In this document: piece after piece, positions 9,383 to 18,235 of the stretch
How positions within the stretch are numbered: the first letter of the stretch is position 1
Layout: each line of letters opens with the position of its first letter
Source of the DNA: Dehalococcoidales bacterium
GTDB lineage: Bacteria > Chloroflexota > Dehalococcoidia > Dehalococcoidales > JAFGLR01
DNA length: 46,728 bases
Assembly: GCA_016927955.1 (NCBI GenBank)
Contig: JAFGLR010000134.1
Span: forward strand, 1 to 46,728
Direction: 5' to 3'
The notes under the pieces: model-generated
Databases searched by the model: none
Told to the model about the DNA's origin: nothing
What the model saw: the letters and a program-made list of their open reading frames with translations, nothing else
Program-made: the position numbers and the translations under genes

Positions 9383-9799
9383 ATGACAGAACAAGAGAAA
9401 AGAAAACAGGCATCTCCATATACACAGGCACCTCCCGGACAACAGGCACCCCCTGGACCACAGGCATTTCCCGGAGCACAAAGGTCTCCTGAGCAACAAG
9501 AGACTGCCAGGCAACAAGCACCTTCTGAACTACTTAATAAGCTCAAAAACAAGGATAGCAACGTCAGGCGCAGTGCAGCAGAAACAATTGGAATCATGGG
9601 AGATAATAAAGCGGTAGATTATCTTATTGTATTACTAAAAGACGATAATAGGTTTGTTCGTCAGGAAACAGTAAGGGCACTGGGTAAAATAGGAGGTGCA
9701 ATGGCATTAGAAACTCTTACCCAAGCCTTATTTGAGGAGAAGGACGAATTTGTGAAAGACTTTATTAAAAAGGCTGTAGAGAAGTTGCAGCCTAAATAA
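9383..9799 (+). CDS. HEAT-repeat protein with Pro/Gly/Gln-rich N-terminus
   Basis: ATG at 9383 after GGAGG; QAPPGQQAPPGPQAFPGAQ then HEAT-like VRRSAAETIGIMGDNKAVDYLIVLLKDDNRFVRQETVRALGKIG. Confidence 0.8.
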   Translation: MTEQEKRKQASPYTQAPPGQQAPPGPQAFPGAQRSPEQQETARQQAPSELLNKLKNKDSNVRRSAAETIGIMGDNKAVDYLIVLLKDDNRFVRQETVRALGKIGGAMALETLTQALFEEKDEFVKDFIKKAVEKLQPK

Positions 9800-9840
9800 A
9801 ATACTCAATAATTAGCTTTTGACATGCACTTAGAAACAAT

Positions 9841-9864
9841 AAAGTGGTGACGGGCAGATTCGGA
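9841..9864 (-). repeat. Copy of tRNA-Met 3' terminal segment (R1)
   Basis: AAAGTGGTGACGGGCAGATTCGGA, 23/24 identical to 10331-10354. Confidence 0.75.
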
Positions 9865-9882
9865 ATATTACCAGTAATATGA

Positions 9883-10296
9883 TTAAAGGTTAATATATGT
9901 TTTGGGAGCAAAGTTAGTGTCCATAGTCCAAATAGTAGCTTTACCTTTTACACGGTATATAGCCACTACATCGATGCCTTTCGATTCCACTATAGGCTTC
10001 ATGAATGGGCGATCATTAATAACTTTCTGTACATAATCCGGGTCTTCGATTAATTCCGCTTTACCACTCACCCGCACCTGGACTCCAGCCTTAAAGTCAT
10101 TGAAACAGAGTTCTACCTCCGGATTATTAATTATTTGTTTATGTATATCCTTAATTTTCCAGGTCTGTATGATAATGCCGTTATCGTTTGCATCGACTAT
10201 TCCAATCCCGCGAACATGTGGCTTTTGCCCTTCAACAGTTGCCATAAAGCAAATACCATTATTTTTAATAAGATTCAGAATTTCTGTTTTAGTCAT
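9883..10296 (-). CDS. Pyridoxamine 5'-phosphate oxidase-like flavin-binding protein
   Basis: FMATVEGQKPHVRGIGIVD..., V-VRVSGKAELIED. Confidence 0.85.
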   Translation of the reverse strand: MTKTEILNLIKNNGICFMATVEGQKPHVRGIGIVDANDNGIIIQTWKIKDIHKQIINNPEVELCFNDFKAGVQVRVSGKAELIEDPDYVQKVINDRPFMKPIVESKGIDVVAIYRVKGKATIWTMDTNFAPKTYINL

Positions 10297-10334
10297 GATA
10301 AATGTAAGCTCCTTTTATTATTATAACAAAAAAG

Positions 10335-10406
10335 TGGTGACGGGTAGATTCGGACTACCGACCAAGGGCTTATGAGTCCCCTGCTCTACCACTGAGCTAC
10401 GCCACC
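10335..10406 (-). tRNA. tRNA-Met (CAT)
   Basis: Cloverleaf: acceptor GGTGGCG/CGTCACC, D arm GCTC/GAGC, anticodon loop CTCATAA, T arm GGTAG-TCCGAAT-CTACC; CCA not encoded. Confidence 0.83.
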
Positions 10407-10473
10407 ATAGAAAACAATATTATCATAAATGAGTTGTGCTTGGAGTGTCAATTAATAATTATATTTTTACAGA

Positions 10474-11124
10474 TTAAATTTGGGCGACGGCTTTAGCCAG
10501 TTCCCAGCTATACTCGTAAAGATGCAGTCCCTTACTGGAAGCAATCAGTTCGCCGTCTTTGACGCCGATTTCATCAGCCATATATTCCTTCAGCAATTGA
10601 ATAGCCGCTAGATTAGAGGGAAATCCCGCCCATAAATCCCAGGAGCGGAAATAGACCATAAAATGCAGTCTATTATTACTGATACGGGTATCTATGCTAC
10701 GCAGGCAGGGGGGGTCGGGCAGGTTTATCGACTGAGCATCGCCCACAGCCATAAACGCCTGGTTGGTATTATGGCCGTCGTTTTTATACATCCGGATGAC
10801 ATCAGCGATTTGTTTCTCGAGAAACTGACCGTAGGTATATTGTTCACCTTCAGCTTTGTGAGAAGTCATCAAATAGGGCAGATAGCTTTCGATATAATCC
10901 ATAGTGCTGGGTGAAGGTATACCGGGAGGTACCGTAGGCACAAGAGGACGGCTTTCCGGATATTCAACGTGGATAATCGCATAATCGAGTTCTTTCCGGT
11001 GTTGTCCGGCATAACTACCACGTTCAATTTTATACTTTCGGCCTTCGGTTAATACTTTACGTAATGATAGGAACCAGGCTTCGGGTAAATCTCTAGCTTT
11101 AATGACCGTAATATTTAACGGCAT
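10474..11124 (-). CDS. Thymidylate synthase family protein (archaeal-like short ThyA)
   Basis: DPPCLRSIDTRISNNRLHFMVYFRSWDLWAGFPSNLAAIQLL...GLHLYEYSWELA. Confidence 0.82.
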   Translation of the reverse strand: MPLNITVIKARDLPEAWFLSLRKVLTEGRKYKIERGSYAGQHRKELDYAIIHVEYPESRPLVPTVPPGIPSPSTMDYIESYLPYLMTSHKAEGEQYTYGQFLEKQIADVIRMYKNDGHNTNQAFMAVGDAQSINLPDPPCLRSIDTRISNNRLHFMVYFRSWDLWAGFPSNLAAIQLLKEYMADEIGVKDGELIASSKGLHLYEYSWELAKAVAQI

Positions 11125-11825
11125 TACGACTTCTTTCTGAACAGGTCTAAAAACCTGTCCTGATAATCTTCAAAAACATCCCAGCGAGCCAGTTCGTCTT
11201 TCAAATCGCGTGGCTCAATTTCTCCAGCTTCAACTTTGGCAAACAACTGTTCGATTCTCATACGGGCTTCGCCAGGTAAACCACGGCGGTCCGTATGTAA
11301 TAATCCCCGCGTACTGAAGTCCCTGACATTATTACCGAGTGAACTTCGGGTGACTTCGTATATGAACTTCATCAGGGAAACATCCCAGAGTTCGTCCCGG
11401 CCTTTGATAATCGAGACTAGAGAATCGCCGCTACGGTCGATGTCTGCATTCAGTTTATCGACTACGGCCGGAACGCTGTCAGAGACGATGTTCATTTCTT
11501 TCGGCTCATTCTTGTACGTATAGAAAATTCCCGGTGCGTTAGACCCGTGCTCCTGTAATAACATTTCGAAATAATGACGGGCGTCGGTACTGAAACCTTC
11601 TAGCCTGGTAAGGTAGTAAGGTGTTACGACACGCGGCCGCTGGGCTATGACTCTGCCTTCACGAATGACAGTTTCGGTAGTATGACTATCCAGCTCGGTA
11701 TAAATCGGTTCGGTAAGCAGGTAATAGTAAATATTAGTGATACCGAAAGTAGACAAAGTCTGCTTGGGCAGCCTGATTATTTCAGTTTGCCGGACGGCAT
11801 CTAATATACGTTCGTCAATCTCCAT
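11124..11825 (-). CDS. Uncharacterised protein (233 aa)
   Basis: Clean ORF with coding-like composition, overlaps downstream ThyA-like start. Confidence 0.7.
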   Translation of the reverse strand: MEIDERILDAVRQTEIIRLPKQTLSTFGITNIYYYLLTEPIYTELDSHTTETVIREGRVIAQRPRVVTPYYLTRLEGFSTDARHYFEMLLQEHGSNAPGIFYTYKNEPKEMNIVSDSVPAVVDKLNADIDRSGDSLVSIIKGRDELWDVSLMKFIYEVTRSSLGNNVRDFSTRGLLHTDRRGLPGEARMRIEQLFAKVEAGEIEPRDLKDELARWDVFEDYQDRFLDLFRKKS

Positions 11826-11842
11826 TTATCCGTTACCTGTAT

Positions 11843-12436
11843 TTATTTTGCTTCAAGTAGCTGTTGCTTATATTCTTCCAATAGTTTGATATATTGTGAC
11901 TCAAGCTGGTTGAGTATCTTATGCCATTCTTCCTGGAATTGCGGCTGCTTCTCAACGTCTATTTTGAGACCGGCCGCGTTTTGGCCCATCTGCTGCTGAA
12001 TAGCTTGCTGTAATTTAGCCTCGAAGGTCGCCTTAACCTGCTGGTAAGCCTGCCGGCGCTGCTGTTCACCCTGTTCGGAATAATGACTGAATAACCGTCT
12101 AATCTGGCTGAATAGGTTCTCTATCGTTACTTTATCTTTCTTAATTACTTTAATACCATCCATCACCCGTTTATTGGTCTTTTTAAAGATGTCACTACTG
12201 GGCAGATTGATATTTCGGACCAGTATCGTCGTAGCCCCCGTAACTATGTATCCAGCGATATCAGGGGAATATTTACCCAATTCCGCGGCTATATCAAAAT
12301 CCTCTCTTAAATAGTTTGCCGCCAGTTTTTCACCTTCGGGAGTATACTTCCATTTTAAAAGCTCCTCGCCGGTAGCTTTAGGAATCTTATCCACTTTCTC
12401 CATCGCAATTTCGTAAGCACTTTTTATATCAGCCAT
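11843..12436 (-). CDS. Uncharacterised alpha-helical protein (197 aa)
   Basis: Clean ORF, SD present, coiled-coil-like Gln-rich C-terminus. Confidence 0.72.
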   Translation of the reverse strand: MADIKSAYEIAMEKVDKIPKATGEELLKWKYTPEGEKLAANYLREDFDIAAELGKYSPDIAGYIVTGATTILVRNINLPSSDIFKKTNKRVMDGIKVIKKDKVTIENLFSQIRRLFSHYSEQGEQQRRQAYQQVKATFEAKLQQAIQQQMGQNAAGLKIDVEKQPQFQEEWHKILNQLESQYIKLLEEYKQQLLEAK

Positions 12437-12602
12437 ATTAACCTCCGGATACTTTACCTGTAATCATTATACAAGATAAACCGCGGGAAGTTAATTTATA
12501 AATACGTGAATCTATTTAAAAAAATATGTATCTATACTTATATACGGATGAGAATAATTAGGTCATAATTTTAGACGTGACTAAATTAAGGGAAATAAAT
12601 CC

Positions 12603-15149
12603 GTGTTAAAAAAGGTTAACTTACAGGTTGGCGGTATGACCTGTGCTTCCTGTGTGGCAAATGTCGAAACTGCTCTGGGCATGATACATGGCGTAAAGAA
12701 AGCAATTGTCAATCTGGCTACCGGGAAAGCTTCTGTGGAATATGACACCGAGCAGGTTTCTCTGTCCGTAATGAAAAAAGCGGTAGATGAAATCGGCTAT
12801 GAAGTTGTGCTCAGTACAGCGACGTTACAAATAGCGGGAATGTCCTGTGCTGCTTGTGTGTCCAACATTGAAAAAGCGGTTGGTGAATTGCCTGGAGTAT
12901 ATAAAATAGTCGTCAATCTGCCCTTAGAAAAAGCCCAATTGGAATATGCCCCGGAAATTACTTCTCTTGAAGAAGTGAAACACATGATTACCGAATTGGG
13001 TTATAACGTGGCGGATAAGGTCGAAGGGCAAGCTGCTCTTGACCGCGAAAGAGAATCCCGGGAACGAGATATCCGCAGGCAGCGGACTAACCTTATTATT
13101 GCAGCTATACTGGGCGGTATCGTTATGCTGGGAACGATGCAACCTTATTTTTTCTTCCCAAAAATATTACCGGATATCCTAAATAATAAAATACTGCTGT
13201 TTATTCTAACGACGCCGATTGTTTTCGGACCGGGCAGGCAATTTTTCATCAATAGCTGGAACGGTTTGCGGCACGGCATCGCCGATATGAATTTATTATA
13301 TGCTACGGGCATCGGTGCCGCTTATGGTATTGCGGTGGTTAACACTTTTTGGCCTGAAGCCGGCTTTGGTGGTAAAGACGCCACTTTCTATGAAGCAGCT
13401 GGTTTATTGATTACCTTTATTGTTCTAGGCAGGTATTTGGAGGCGGTAACTCGTGGACGTACTTCTGAAGCAATACGGCGTTTAATGAAATTACAGCCGA
13501 AAATAGCCAGAGTAATTAGAGACGGACAGGAACTCGAAGTTTCGGCAGAAGAAGTACAGATAAATGATATTCTGGCAGTTCGGCCTGGTGAAGCATTACC
13601 GGTAGACGGCATAGTTATCGAAGGCTATTCAGCAGTAGACCAGTCGATGATTACAGGCGAGAGTTTGCCGGTTGAAAAACGCAATGGTGATGAAGTTATC
13701 GGCGGTACGTTTAATAAGACCGGTGTCTTTAAGTTCAAAGCAACCAGAGTAGGAACTGAGACTGCATTATCTCAGATTATTAAACTGGTGGAAGAAGCCC
13801 AAACAACCAAAGCCCCTATTCAGAGAATTGCCGATAGCGTAGCCGGGAAGTTTATCCTGGGTGTCCATGCTTTGTCGTTAGCTACGTTTTTATTCTGGTT
13901 CTTCATCGGCTTTAATTTATGGTTTACACCTGATAGCCGTCTGGTATTAACACCGTATATGTTAACGACAGTAGGGGCATTCGGTTTTTCTTTACTTGTT
14001 TCGGTAACCGTGCTGGTTATTTCCTGTCCATGTGCGGTAGGGCTGGCAACGCCCACAGCAATTATGTCCGGTACGGGTAAAGGTGCCGAATACGGTATTT
14101 TATTCAAAGGAGCAGATGCCATCGAGATTACTTCAAAAGTGAATACGGTAGTCTTCGATAAGACCGGTACTTTAACGAAAGGTAAGCCGGCCGTGACTGA
14201 TATTATCACTGATACTTTACAGGTGAACGAGGTGTTACAGTTAGCAGCTTCGGTAGAAAAGAATTCCGAGCACCCATTAGGAGAGGCTATTGTTCAGGGC
14301 GCAAAAGAACGCGGTCTAACCATTGTGGAAACGAATAATTTTAACGCCATTCCAGGATACGGAGTTGAAGCCGAAATAGACGGAAGGGGTATATTATTAG
14401 GCAACCGGAAATTGATGGGTGAAAGAAATATAAGACTGAATGGTTTAATCCCTGAAGTAGAAAGATTAGAAAATGACGGTAAGACAGTAATGTTCGTAGC
14501 TGAGAATGGGGTAACCATAGGTTTAGTAGCTGTTGCCGATACAGTGAAAGAGACATCTTCACAGGCGATTGAACAATTACACCAGATGGGTATCGAGGTA
14601 GCCATGCTTACCGGTGATAACCGCCGTACTGCACAAGCAATAGCAAAGTCTGTCGGAATAGACAGGGTGATGGCCGAGGTATTACCACAAGAAAAAGCGA
14701 ATGAAATTAAAAAATTGCAGACAGAAGGGAAAATTGTAGCCATGGTCGGAGACGGTATTAATGACGCCCCGGCACTGGCGCAGGCTAATGTAGGGATTGC
14801 CATCGGTTCCGGGACGGATATCGCGAAGGAAACGGGACAGGTAGTATTAATAAAAGACGATTTACTGGACGTCGTAAGCGGAATTCAGGTTGCGAAGGCG
14901 ACAATACGGAAAGTTAAAGAAAACCTATTTTGGGCTTTCGGTTATAATACGCTGGCAATACCGCTGGGAATGGGTATTATTTATCCGTTCTCAGGTCAAA
15001 TTGTCAGTCCTGAACTAGCGTCACTATTAATGGCGATAAGTTCAATATCGGTAACATTAAATACATTAAGAATGAGAGGGTTTGTTCCGGCAGTACGGCG
15101 CCAGCAAAAGGCAAACAATAAGATTAAGGCTCATACGGGGGTAATATGA
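12603..15149 (+). CDS. copA: Copper-translocating P-type ATPase with two HMA domains
   Basis: GMTCASC and GMSCAAC; CPC ([13 protein letters not shown]); [11 protein letters not shown] motif SEHPLG. Confidence 0.95.
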   Translation: MLKKVNLQVGGMTCASCVANVETALGMIHGVKKAIVNLATGKASVEYDTEQVSLSVMKKAVDEIGYEVVLSTATLQIAGMSCAACVSNIEKAVGELPGVYKIVVNLPLEKAQLEYAPEITSLEEVKHMITELGYNVADKVEGQAALDRERESRERDIRRQRTNLIIAAILGGIVMLGTMQPYFFFPKILPDILNNKILLFILTTPIVFGPGRQFFINSWNGLRHGIADMNLLYATGIGAAYGIAVVNTFWPEAGFGGKDATFYEAAGLLITFIVLGRYLEAVTRGRTSEAIRRLMKLQPKIARVIRDGQELEVSAEEVQINDILAVRPGEALPVDGIVIEGYSAVDQSMITGESLPVEKRNGDEVIGGTFNKTGVFKFKATRVGTETALSQIIKLVEEAQTTKAPIQRIADSVAGKFILGVHALSLATFLFWFFIGFNLWFTPDSRLVLTPYMLTTVGAFGFSLLVSVTVLVISCPCAVGLATPTAIMSGTGKGAEYGILFKGADAIEITSKVNTVVFDKTGTLTKGKPAVTDIITDTLQVNEVLQLAASVEKNSEHPLGEAIVQGAKERGLTIVETNNFNAIPGYGVEAEIDGRGILLGNRKLMGERNIRLNGLIPEVERLENDGKTVMFVAENGVTIGLVAVADTVKETSSQAIEQLHQMGIEVAMLTGDNRRTAQAIAKSVGIDRVMAEVLPQEKANEIKKLQTEGKIVAMVGDGINDAPALAQANVGIAIGSGTDIAKETGQVVLIKDDLLDVVSGIQVAKATIRKVKENLFWAFGYNTLAIPLGMGIIYPFSGQIVSPELASLLMAISSISVTLNTLRMRGFVPAVRRQQKANNKIKAHTGVI

Positions 15150-15346
15150 GGAAATCAAGCGTTGTCAGTGCACTGATTTACCTTGGAATACCGGCAATTG
15201 CGGGTACGGGATTTTTCTTTGGAACGCTGGCCGGAAACTATTCAATGGTTGAAAGAGCCGGTGGCTCTATCTGGGTATTTTTACTTTTGAGTATTATTTT
15301 AATGCCCATAGTGATACCGCGTATTAAGAACAAATATATTGAGTGA
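15146..15346 (+). CDS. Small two-TM membrane protein
   Basis: Overlaps copA stop; two hydrophobic segments. Confidence 0.65.
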   Translation: MRKSSVVSALIYLGIPAIAGTGFFFGTLAGNYSMVERAGGSIWVFLLLSIILMPIVIPRIKNKYIE

Positions 15347-15359
15347 AGGGGAGTGTAAT

Positions 15360-15545
15360 ATGGAGGCTATACTGGATAATAAGAAGGATCAGGTGCGTAC
15401 GACACTATTAAAAACCACGAAAAGGGAACTGTTTTTAATAGAATGGAGCCTGGATATAATGGCCCAGAGTTCGTCTCAAACAGGAGTCTTACGCCGTGAA
15501 ATTGATACACTACGTAAGAAAATAGCTATGGCACAGGTTTTATAA
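15360..15545 (+). CDS. Small hypothetical protein (61 aa)
   Basis: MEAILDNKKDQVRTTLLKTT...; SD GAAGGGGAG upstream of ATG 15360. Confidence 0.6.
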   Translation: MEAILDNKKDQVRTTLLKTTKRELFLIEWSLDIMAQSSSQTGVLRREIDTLRKKIAMAQVL

Positions 15546-15574
15546 AAATAAATAAATCATAAAGGAGTATTAAT

Positions 15575-15733
15575 ATGGCTATTGACCCGGTATGCCACAT
15601 GGTAGTAAATGAACAAACCGCCCCGGCAAAATCAGAATACAAAGGTAATACTTATTATTTTTGTGCGAAAGGATGCAAGATAGCCTTTGATAAAGACCCG
15701 GAGAAATATTTAAAGAACGAACCTAAGATCTGA
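15575..15733 (+). CDS. YHS-domain metal-binding protein (52 aa; absent from supplied ORF list)
   Basis: MAIDPVCHMVVNEQTAPAKSEYKGNTYYFCAKGCKIAFDKDPEKYLKNEPKI; SD AAAGGAG. Confidence 0.88.
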   Translation: MAIDPVCHMVVNEQTAPAKSEYKGNTYYFCAKGCKIAFDKDPEKYLKNEPKI

Positions 15734-15814
15734 ACAAACGAATATATTAGATAGCTTCTGATACATTAATGAGTGGGATAATACTCGGTTTATCGGAAAA
15801 CTTGTGATAACAGA

Positions 15815-16558
15815 TTAATGTAGCTTTACGGCAATAACGGTCATATTATCAGTACCGCAGCGAATAATAAAGACCTCTTCTTTCAAGATTGCTAATAAGG
15901 CTTCGGGTTGCCGGTACCGACGTGTCAGAACGGCTATTTCCTCGTTACTTATAAAATCGAACAAGCCGTCACAGGCAGCAATTAACAGGATATCATCCTT
16001 TTGTATTTCATATTCATTAACTGAAGGGGTGGCGATAATACCTACCGGTTTAAAATACTCGTCGCCGATAGAGCGGGTCGGCATTAATCCGGATAAACCG
16101 CGCATCACGTAAGGTCGCCTTATTTCAGCCCCCATTTTAATAATCCGCTGCTCTTCTTCAAGATTGCCCAGACGGTGGTCGGTGGTCAGTTGGTGAACGG
16201 TATCTTGATAAACGACTATAGCACGGGCATCCCCGGCATTCGCCGTATATACCTTATCCTCTTTAATGAAAAAATCTACAGCAGTAGAACCTGAATCATA
16301 TTTTCTTACGGCGTCAGATATTTCTTCGTAACTTTCGATAAATGCTTTGGAAGGCGATTTAGAAGACAGGTATTTTTCGAGGAATAATAAAGGCAGGTGT
16401 TCCGCAGCATAGTTAGCTGTAATACTGCCTCTGTGACCATCATAAACACCGCCGTAAACCCAACTTTGGTTACCAAAATTCAGGTCTAAAAAATGGGCAT
16501 CTTCCATTTCAGCACGAGTGCCCTGTTCGGATATATGAGCCGCTTCAGTCATATTCAC
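15815..16558 (-). CDS. PP2C-family Ser/Thr protein phosphatase
   Basis: RAEMEDAH, VYDGHRG, TANAGDARA, AACDGLFD motifs. Confidence 0.92.
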   Translation of the reverse strand: MNMTEAAHISEQGTRAEMEDAHFLDLNFGNQSWVYGGVYDGHRGSITANYAAEHLPLLFLEKYLSSKSPSKAFIESYEEISDAVRKYDSGSTAVDFFIKEDKVYTANAGDARAIVVYQDTVHQLTTDHRLGNLEEEQRIIKMGAEIRRPYVMRGLSGLMPTRSIGDEYFKPVGIIATPSVNEYEIQKDDILLIAACDGLFDFISNEEIAVLTRRYRQPEALLAILKEEVFIIRCGTDNMTVIAVKLH

Positions 16559-16645
16559 TCACCATTGTATGACTTATATGATAATAATAAAAGGTTAGTT
16601 GATGTATTGAAGAAAATATTGGCTATGTTATAATAGTTAACGTAT

Positions 16646-17557
16646 ATGTACGAGATAATGATAATCGGGGCGGGACCGGCTGGGCTATCGGCCGCAGTTT
16701 ATGCCGCTCGTAAACAGTTAAAGACACTGCTTCTCAGTAGTGATATCGGCGGACAGATGAACTGGACGATGGGCATCGAAAACTATTTGGGTTATCAGTT
16801 TATTACAGCGTCTGAGTTAATCTCTAAATTTCACCAGCAAATCAGCCAGTTTCCCATCGATCAGAAAACAGGTGAGAAAGTAACGCTGGTATCCCGTACC
16901 GAAGACGGTTTTGAAGCGACGACTGATACAGGGGAAAAGTACCAAGCTAAAGCAGTAGTATTTGCGACTGGTAAACAATCCCGACGTTTAGATGTCCCCG
17001 GTGAGACTACTTTTACCGGTAAGGGGGTTACTTACTGCTCGGTATGTGACGGACCGTTATTTGCCGGAATGCCTGTGGCTATTGTGGGGGGCGGTAATTC
17101 TGCCGTTCAGGCAGCTTTAGATATGGTAAAGATTGCCAAGAACGTAACCATTATTTCACTGACGAAGCTTACCGCTGACCCAATTTTGGCGAATAAACTG
17201 CTCCAAGAGAAGAATCTTGATATATATATCGAATATAAAGTCACAAAAATTGAAGGCCAACAATTAGTTAAACAAGTTACGATGGAAGATGTTAAAAGTA
17301 AAAAGGTCAGGATACTGGACGTCAGCGGAGTCTTTATAGAGATAGGTTTAATACCGAATTCGGATGCTGTTAAAGAACTGGTTAAACTTAATTCGGCCGG
17401 GGAAGTTCCTGTAAATTGCTCGGGAGAAACAGGTGTCCCAGGTTTCTTCGCAGCAGGTGACGTTACTGACGTACCGGAAAAACAGATTGTCATTGCTGCC
17501 GGAGAAGGGGCTAAAGCAGCACTGCGAGCCCACCGCTTTTTACAGATGAATACTTAA
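16646..17557 (+). CDS. trxB: Thioredoxin reductase-like FAD/NAD(P) oxidoreductase
   Basis: GAGPAGLSAAVYAARK; CSVCDG redox motif; GGGNSAVQAA. Confidence 0.92.
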   Translation: MYEIMIIGAGPAGLSAAVYAARKQLKTLLLSSDIGGQMNWTMGIENYLGYQFITASELISKFHQQISQFPIDQKTGEKVTLVSRTEDGFEATTDTGEKYQAKAVVFATGKQSRRLDVPGETTFTGKGVTYCSVCDGPLFAGMPVAIVGGGNSAVQAALDMVKIAKNVTIISLTKLTADPILANKLLQEKNLDIYIEYKVTKIEGQQLVKQVTMEDVKSKKVRILDVSGVFIEIGLIPNSDAVKELVKLNSAGEVPVNCSGETGVPGFFAAGDVTDVPEKQIVIAAGEGAKAALRAHRFLQMNT

Positions 17558-17565
17558 TAACTTTA

Positions 17566-18066
17566 TCAGAAGGAACCTTCTATAGTTACCGGACGGTTGT
17601 TTCTGACGTAGGTTATCGAAAAACGGTTGCCCGGTTTAAATCTTGATATTAACGATACAAAATCATCGGCGTTACTTGCTACCTGCATGTTCACCGCAAT
17701 AATAATGTCTCCGGTGGTTAATCCCATTGATGCTGCTACCGAGTTCGGACGGACCTGACCGATGTAAGCTCCGGCTGCTTTACCTCCGGTTATCCGGTCA
17801 GCATCAGCTATCGAAGCCCCGAATACCGGTTTAATATTTTGCCCCAATAACCGGTCTAACTGAGGTCTATCAAAACCAATAACAATTTGACCATCAATAA
17901 TGGTTACCGGAACACCTTGCTGTCCGGTTCGATTTATCATTTCCTGAGCCGCAGCGGAATCACGGGAAACGTCATATTCCTGAAAAGGTATGCCTTTGCT
18001 CGAAAGAAACTCTTTCACCATATTGCAGTATGGTCAGGTCGGTGTGGAGTAAACGATTACTTCCAT
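17566..18066 (-). CDS. Selenocysteine-containing glutaredoxin fused to C-terminal PDZ domain (UGA at 18034-18036)
   Basis: MEVIVYSTPT-U-PYCNMVKEFLSSKGIPFQEYDVSRD...GVPVTIIDGQIVIGFD then PDZ GAYIGQVRPNSVAASMGLTTGDIIIAVN; in-frame TGA replaces first Cys of CPYC; SD AAGGGG before ATG. Confidence 0.87.
18001..18017 (-). promoter_or_regulatory. Bacterial SECIS-like hairpin
   Basis: On minus strand TGAAAG-AGTTT-CTTTCG (one U-G pair), loop starts 22 nt after UGA, G in first two loop positions. Confidence 0.62.
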
Positions 18067-18235
18067 TAGTCACCCCTTTTTCAGTTTAAAAAATACCGAT
18101 ATCGATGTCAATTATACAAACGAATATACAAACGGGTTACTATATTAATTTAATTATGATAAAGGTCAATTAATACCTCGTGTTAATAAAATAGGAGCAT
18201 ACGGTTTGTTTTAAATTCGATATAATAACTAACGA

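Noticed and set aside
13388-14803. Several minus-strand ORFs within copA (e.g. 13820-14209, 14294-14803)
   Set aside because: Shadow ORFs antisense to an unambiguous P-type ATPase.
18018-18033. Hairpin CCATA-CTGCAA-TATGG immediately 3' of the glutaredoxin UGA as the SECIS
   Set aside because: Loop begins only 5 nt after the UGA, too close for a bacterial SECIS; the hairpin at 18001-18017 fits spacing and loop rules better.
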